From Nocardioides lacusdianchii (GTDB taxonomy: Bacteria; Actinomycetota; Actinomycetes; Propionibacteriales; Nocardioidaceae), in contig NZ_JADHZD010000009.1 of NCBI RefSeq assembly GCF_020102855.1, positions 62,001 to 126,000 on the forward strand: DNA of 64,000 bases. Direction: 5' to 3'. Positions 62,473-64,000 of the stretch are shown in pieces. The first letter of the stretch is position 1, and each line of letters opens with the position of its first letter. The notes under the pieces are model-generated. The model did not search any database. It saw only the letters and a program-made list of their open reading frames with translations, and was not told the origin of the DNA. A program made the position numbers and the translations under genes.

Positions 62473-64000
62473 TCACTCCTCGGTGTCTTCGTCGGCGCCC
62501 AGCTCGTCGGACACCTGGACGCTCGCGTCAGCGGCGTCCTGAGCCTCGATTGTTGCACCGTCGGCCACGTCCTGCGATTCGTCGACCGGGGCACCGGCCT
62601 CGTCGGCGCTCGTGTCCACGCCCGCTGCGTCGGCCGCCTCCTCGGCGACCTTGGCCTCCACGGAGCGGGCCACGACGGCCACGGTGTCGCCCTTCTTCGG
62701 CGTCACGAACTTCACGCCCATCGTCGAGCGGCCGGTGGGCCGGAAGTTGGCGTCGATCGGGCTGCGCACGACCTGGCCGCTGCTCGTGATGGAGAGGACC
62801 TCGTCCTCCTCCTCCACGATGAAGGCGCCCACCAGGCCCCCGCGGTCCTCGTTGGACAGCGACATCGCCTTGATGCCGATGCCGCCGCGGGACTGCAGGC
62901 GGTAGTCGCTGATGCGGCTGCGCTTGGCGAAGCCGCCGTCGGTGATCGTGAAGACGTACTGCTCCTTGACCTCCTCCGATGCGGCGGCGTCGCCCTCGAC
63001 CGCCTCCTCGGCCGCGACCTGGTCGGCGCGGATGACCGACATCGAGAGCAGCGAGTCGCCGTCGCGGAACTTCATGCCGCGCACACCGCCGGTGGCGCGG
63101 CCCATCGGGCGCAGCTGCTCGTCGTCGGCCTTGAAGCGGATCGACTGGCCCTTGCGGGAGACCAGCAGGATGTCGTCGTCGCCGTTGACCAGCTCGGCGC
63201 CGATCAGCTCGTCGTCGTCCTCGCGGAAGTTGATCGCGATGACGCCGGCCTGACGGGGCGAGTTGTAGTCGCCGAGCTTGGTCTTCTTGACCAGGCCGGT
63301 GCGGGTGGCGAGCACGAGGTAGGGAGCCTGCTCGTAGTCGCGGATCGCCAGCACCTGGGCGATGTCCTCGTCGGGCTGGAAGCTCAGCAGGCCGGCCACG
63401 TGGCCGCCCTTCGCGTCACGCGCAGCCTCGGGCAGGTTGTAGGACTTGGTGCGGTAGACGCGACCGGCCGTGGTGAAGAACAGCAACCAGTGGTGGTTGG
63501 TCGTCGCGATGAAGTGCTGGACGACGTCGTCTCCGCGCAGGGTCGCGCCGCGCACGCCCTTGCCGCCGCGCTTCTGCAGACGGTACTGGTCGGCACGGGT
63601 GCGCTTGGCGTAGCCGCCGCGGGTGATGGAGACGACGAGGTCCTCGTCGGGGATCAGGTCCTCCATCGACAGGTCGCCGTCGGCGGCGATGATCTGCGTA
63701 CGCCGGTCGTTGCCGTACTTGTCGGTGATCTCCTTCAGCTCGTCGGAGACGATCTGACGCTGGCGCGGCTCGTTGGCCAGGATGTCCTCGAGGTCGGCGA
63801 TCACGCGCTCGAGCTCGGCGAGGCGGTCCATGATCTTCTGGCGCTCCAGCGCCGCGAGGCGACGCAGCTGCATCTCGAGGATGGCGTTGGCCTGCACCTC
63901 GTCGATGTCGAGCAGCGCGATGAGGCCACCGCGGGCCTCCTCGACGTCGGGGCTGCGACGGATCAGCGCGATGACCTCGTCGAGGGCGTCGAGCGCCTTC
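62473..64000 (-). CDS. gyrA: DNA gyrase subunit A, 3' part
   Basis: The frame stays open to the window edge, giving about the last 508 residues; the 5' part with the active-site Tyr is outside. Visible are the end of the coiled coil ([20 protein letters not shown]) and the C-terminal beta-pinwheel with repeated blades ([64 protein letters not shown]). The GyrA-box is RGGKGVRG ([10 protein letters not shown]). The tail is long and acidic. Gyrase introduces negative supercoils. Confidence 0.96.
   Translation of the reverse strand, partial: KALDALDEVIALIRRSPDVEEARGGLIALLDIDEVQANAILEMQLRRLAALERQKIMDRLAELERVIADLEDILANEPRQRQIVSDELKEITDKYGNDRRTQIIAADGDLSMEDLIPDEDLVVSITRGGYAKRTRADQYRLQKRGGKGVRGATLRGDDVVQHFIATTNHHWLLFFTTAGRVYRTKSYNLPEAARDAKGGHVAGLLSFQPDEDIAQVLAIRDYEQAPYLVLATRTGLVKKTKLGDYNSPRQAGVIAINFREDDDELIGAELVNGDDDILLVSRKGQSIRFKADDEQLRPMGRATGGVRGMKFRDGDSLLSMSVIRADQVAAEEAVEGDAAASEEVKEQYVFTITDGGFAKRSRISDYRLQSRGGIGIKAMSLSNEDRGGLVGAFIVEEEDEVLSITSSGQVVRSPIDANFRPTGRSTMGVKFVTPKKGDTVAVVARSVEAKVAEEAADAAGVDTSADEAGAPVDESQDVADGATIEAQDAADASVQVSDELGADEDTEE

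Overview
High-GC actinobacterial chromosome, most like Nocardioides or a close relative. The gene order is the conserved block next to the origin: gyrA (3' part), a DUF3566 gene, tRNA-Ile, a DLW-39 mini-gene and tRNA-Ala at the right edge. At the left are ppiA, rhomboid, crgA, and the fhaA-fhaB-pstP-rodA-pbpA-pknA-pknB cell-envelope signalling operon next to tRNA-Leu. No species name can be given from sequence alone.

Layout. (1) 1-6.8 kb: nitroreductase, a small conserved protein, a ClpX-type zinc-finger protein, then a leftward group made of a secreted I36-like protein, an FtsX-type ABC exporter, a 27-codon peptide gene ending in GYYWT and a damaged cytochrome P450. The last two look like a P450-modified RiPP locus. 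(2) 7.0-17.2 kb: tRNA-Leu and the seven-gene Ser/Thr kinase/phosphatase/elongasome operon, with start and stop codons overlapping almost throughout, then DUF881 and an internally duplicated CrgA. (3) 17.2-23.8 kb: a cluster of DnaA-box-like 9-mers, rhomboid protease, cyclophilin, a helical membrane protein, acyltransferase, patatin, DUF3817, SURF1 and a LysE exporter. (4) 23.9-61.5 kb: a 37.6-kb integrated element inserted in the tRNA-Ala(UGC) gene. (5) 61.5-64 kb: restored tRNA-Ala, DLW-39, tRNA-Ile, DUF3566, gyrA.

The element is bounded by a 17-bp core (anticodon loop to variable loop of tRNA-Ala) at 23911-23927 and 61500-61516. The host's original tRNA 3' end is stranded at 23.9 kb, while the working gene at 61.5 kb carries an element-supplied T-arm with compensatory base changes. 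The element encodes a tyrosine integrase, a second XerC-like recombinase, two small HTH/excisionase-like proteins, a MobF relaxase-helicase with repeat-rich upstream DNA (possible oriT), and one IS21 copy with a broken istA. No type IV secretion genes are visible, so it is best read as a mobilizable element.

Its cargo is dominated by conflict genes: a Schlafen/AlbA-type protein coupled to the integrase, a DarT-DarG toxin/antitoxin pair with an unusual coiled-coil extension on DarT, an ATPase/DUF234 protein, a pRiA4b ORF-3 protein, a three-gene ABC-3C system (Mrr-like effector, middle component, SMC-like ATPase with CxxC), a DUF4365-like protein, a membrane-anchored STAND-like NTPase, two NERD proteins, a PLD-like nuclease, an MmeI-like methylase + helicase + GIY-YIG operon, and a fusion of an alkyltransferase-like DNA-binding domain to an HNH nuclease. 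The best candidates for undescribed biology are the peptide/P450 locus at 1.5-3.0 kb, the STAND-like protein at 44.2-47.2 kb, and the ATL-HNH fusion at 59.7-61.1 kb.
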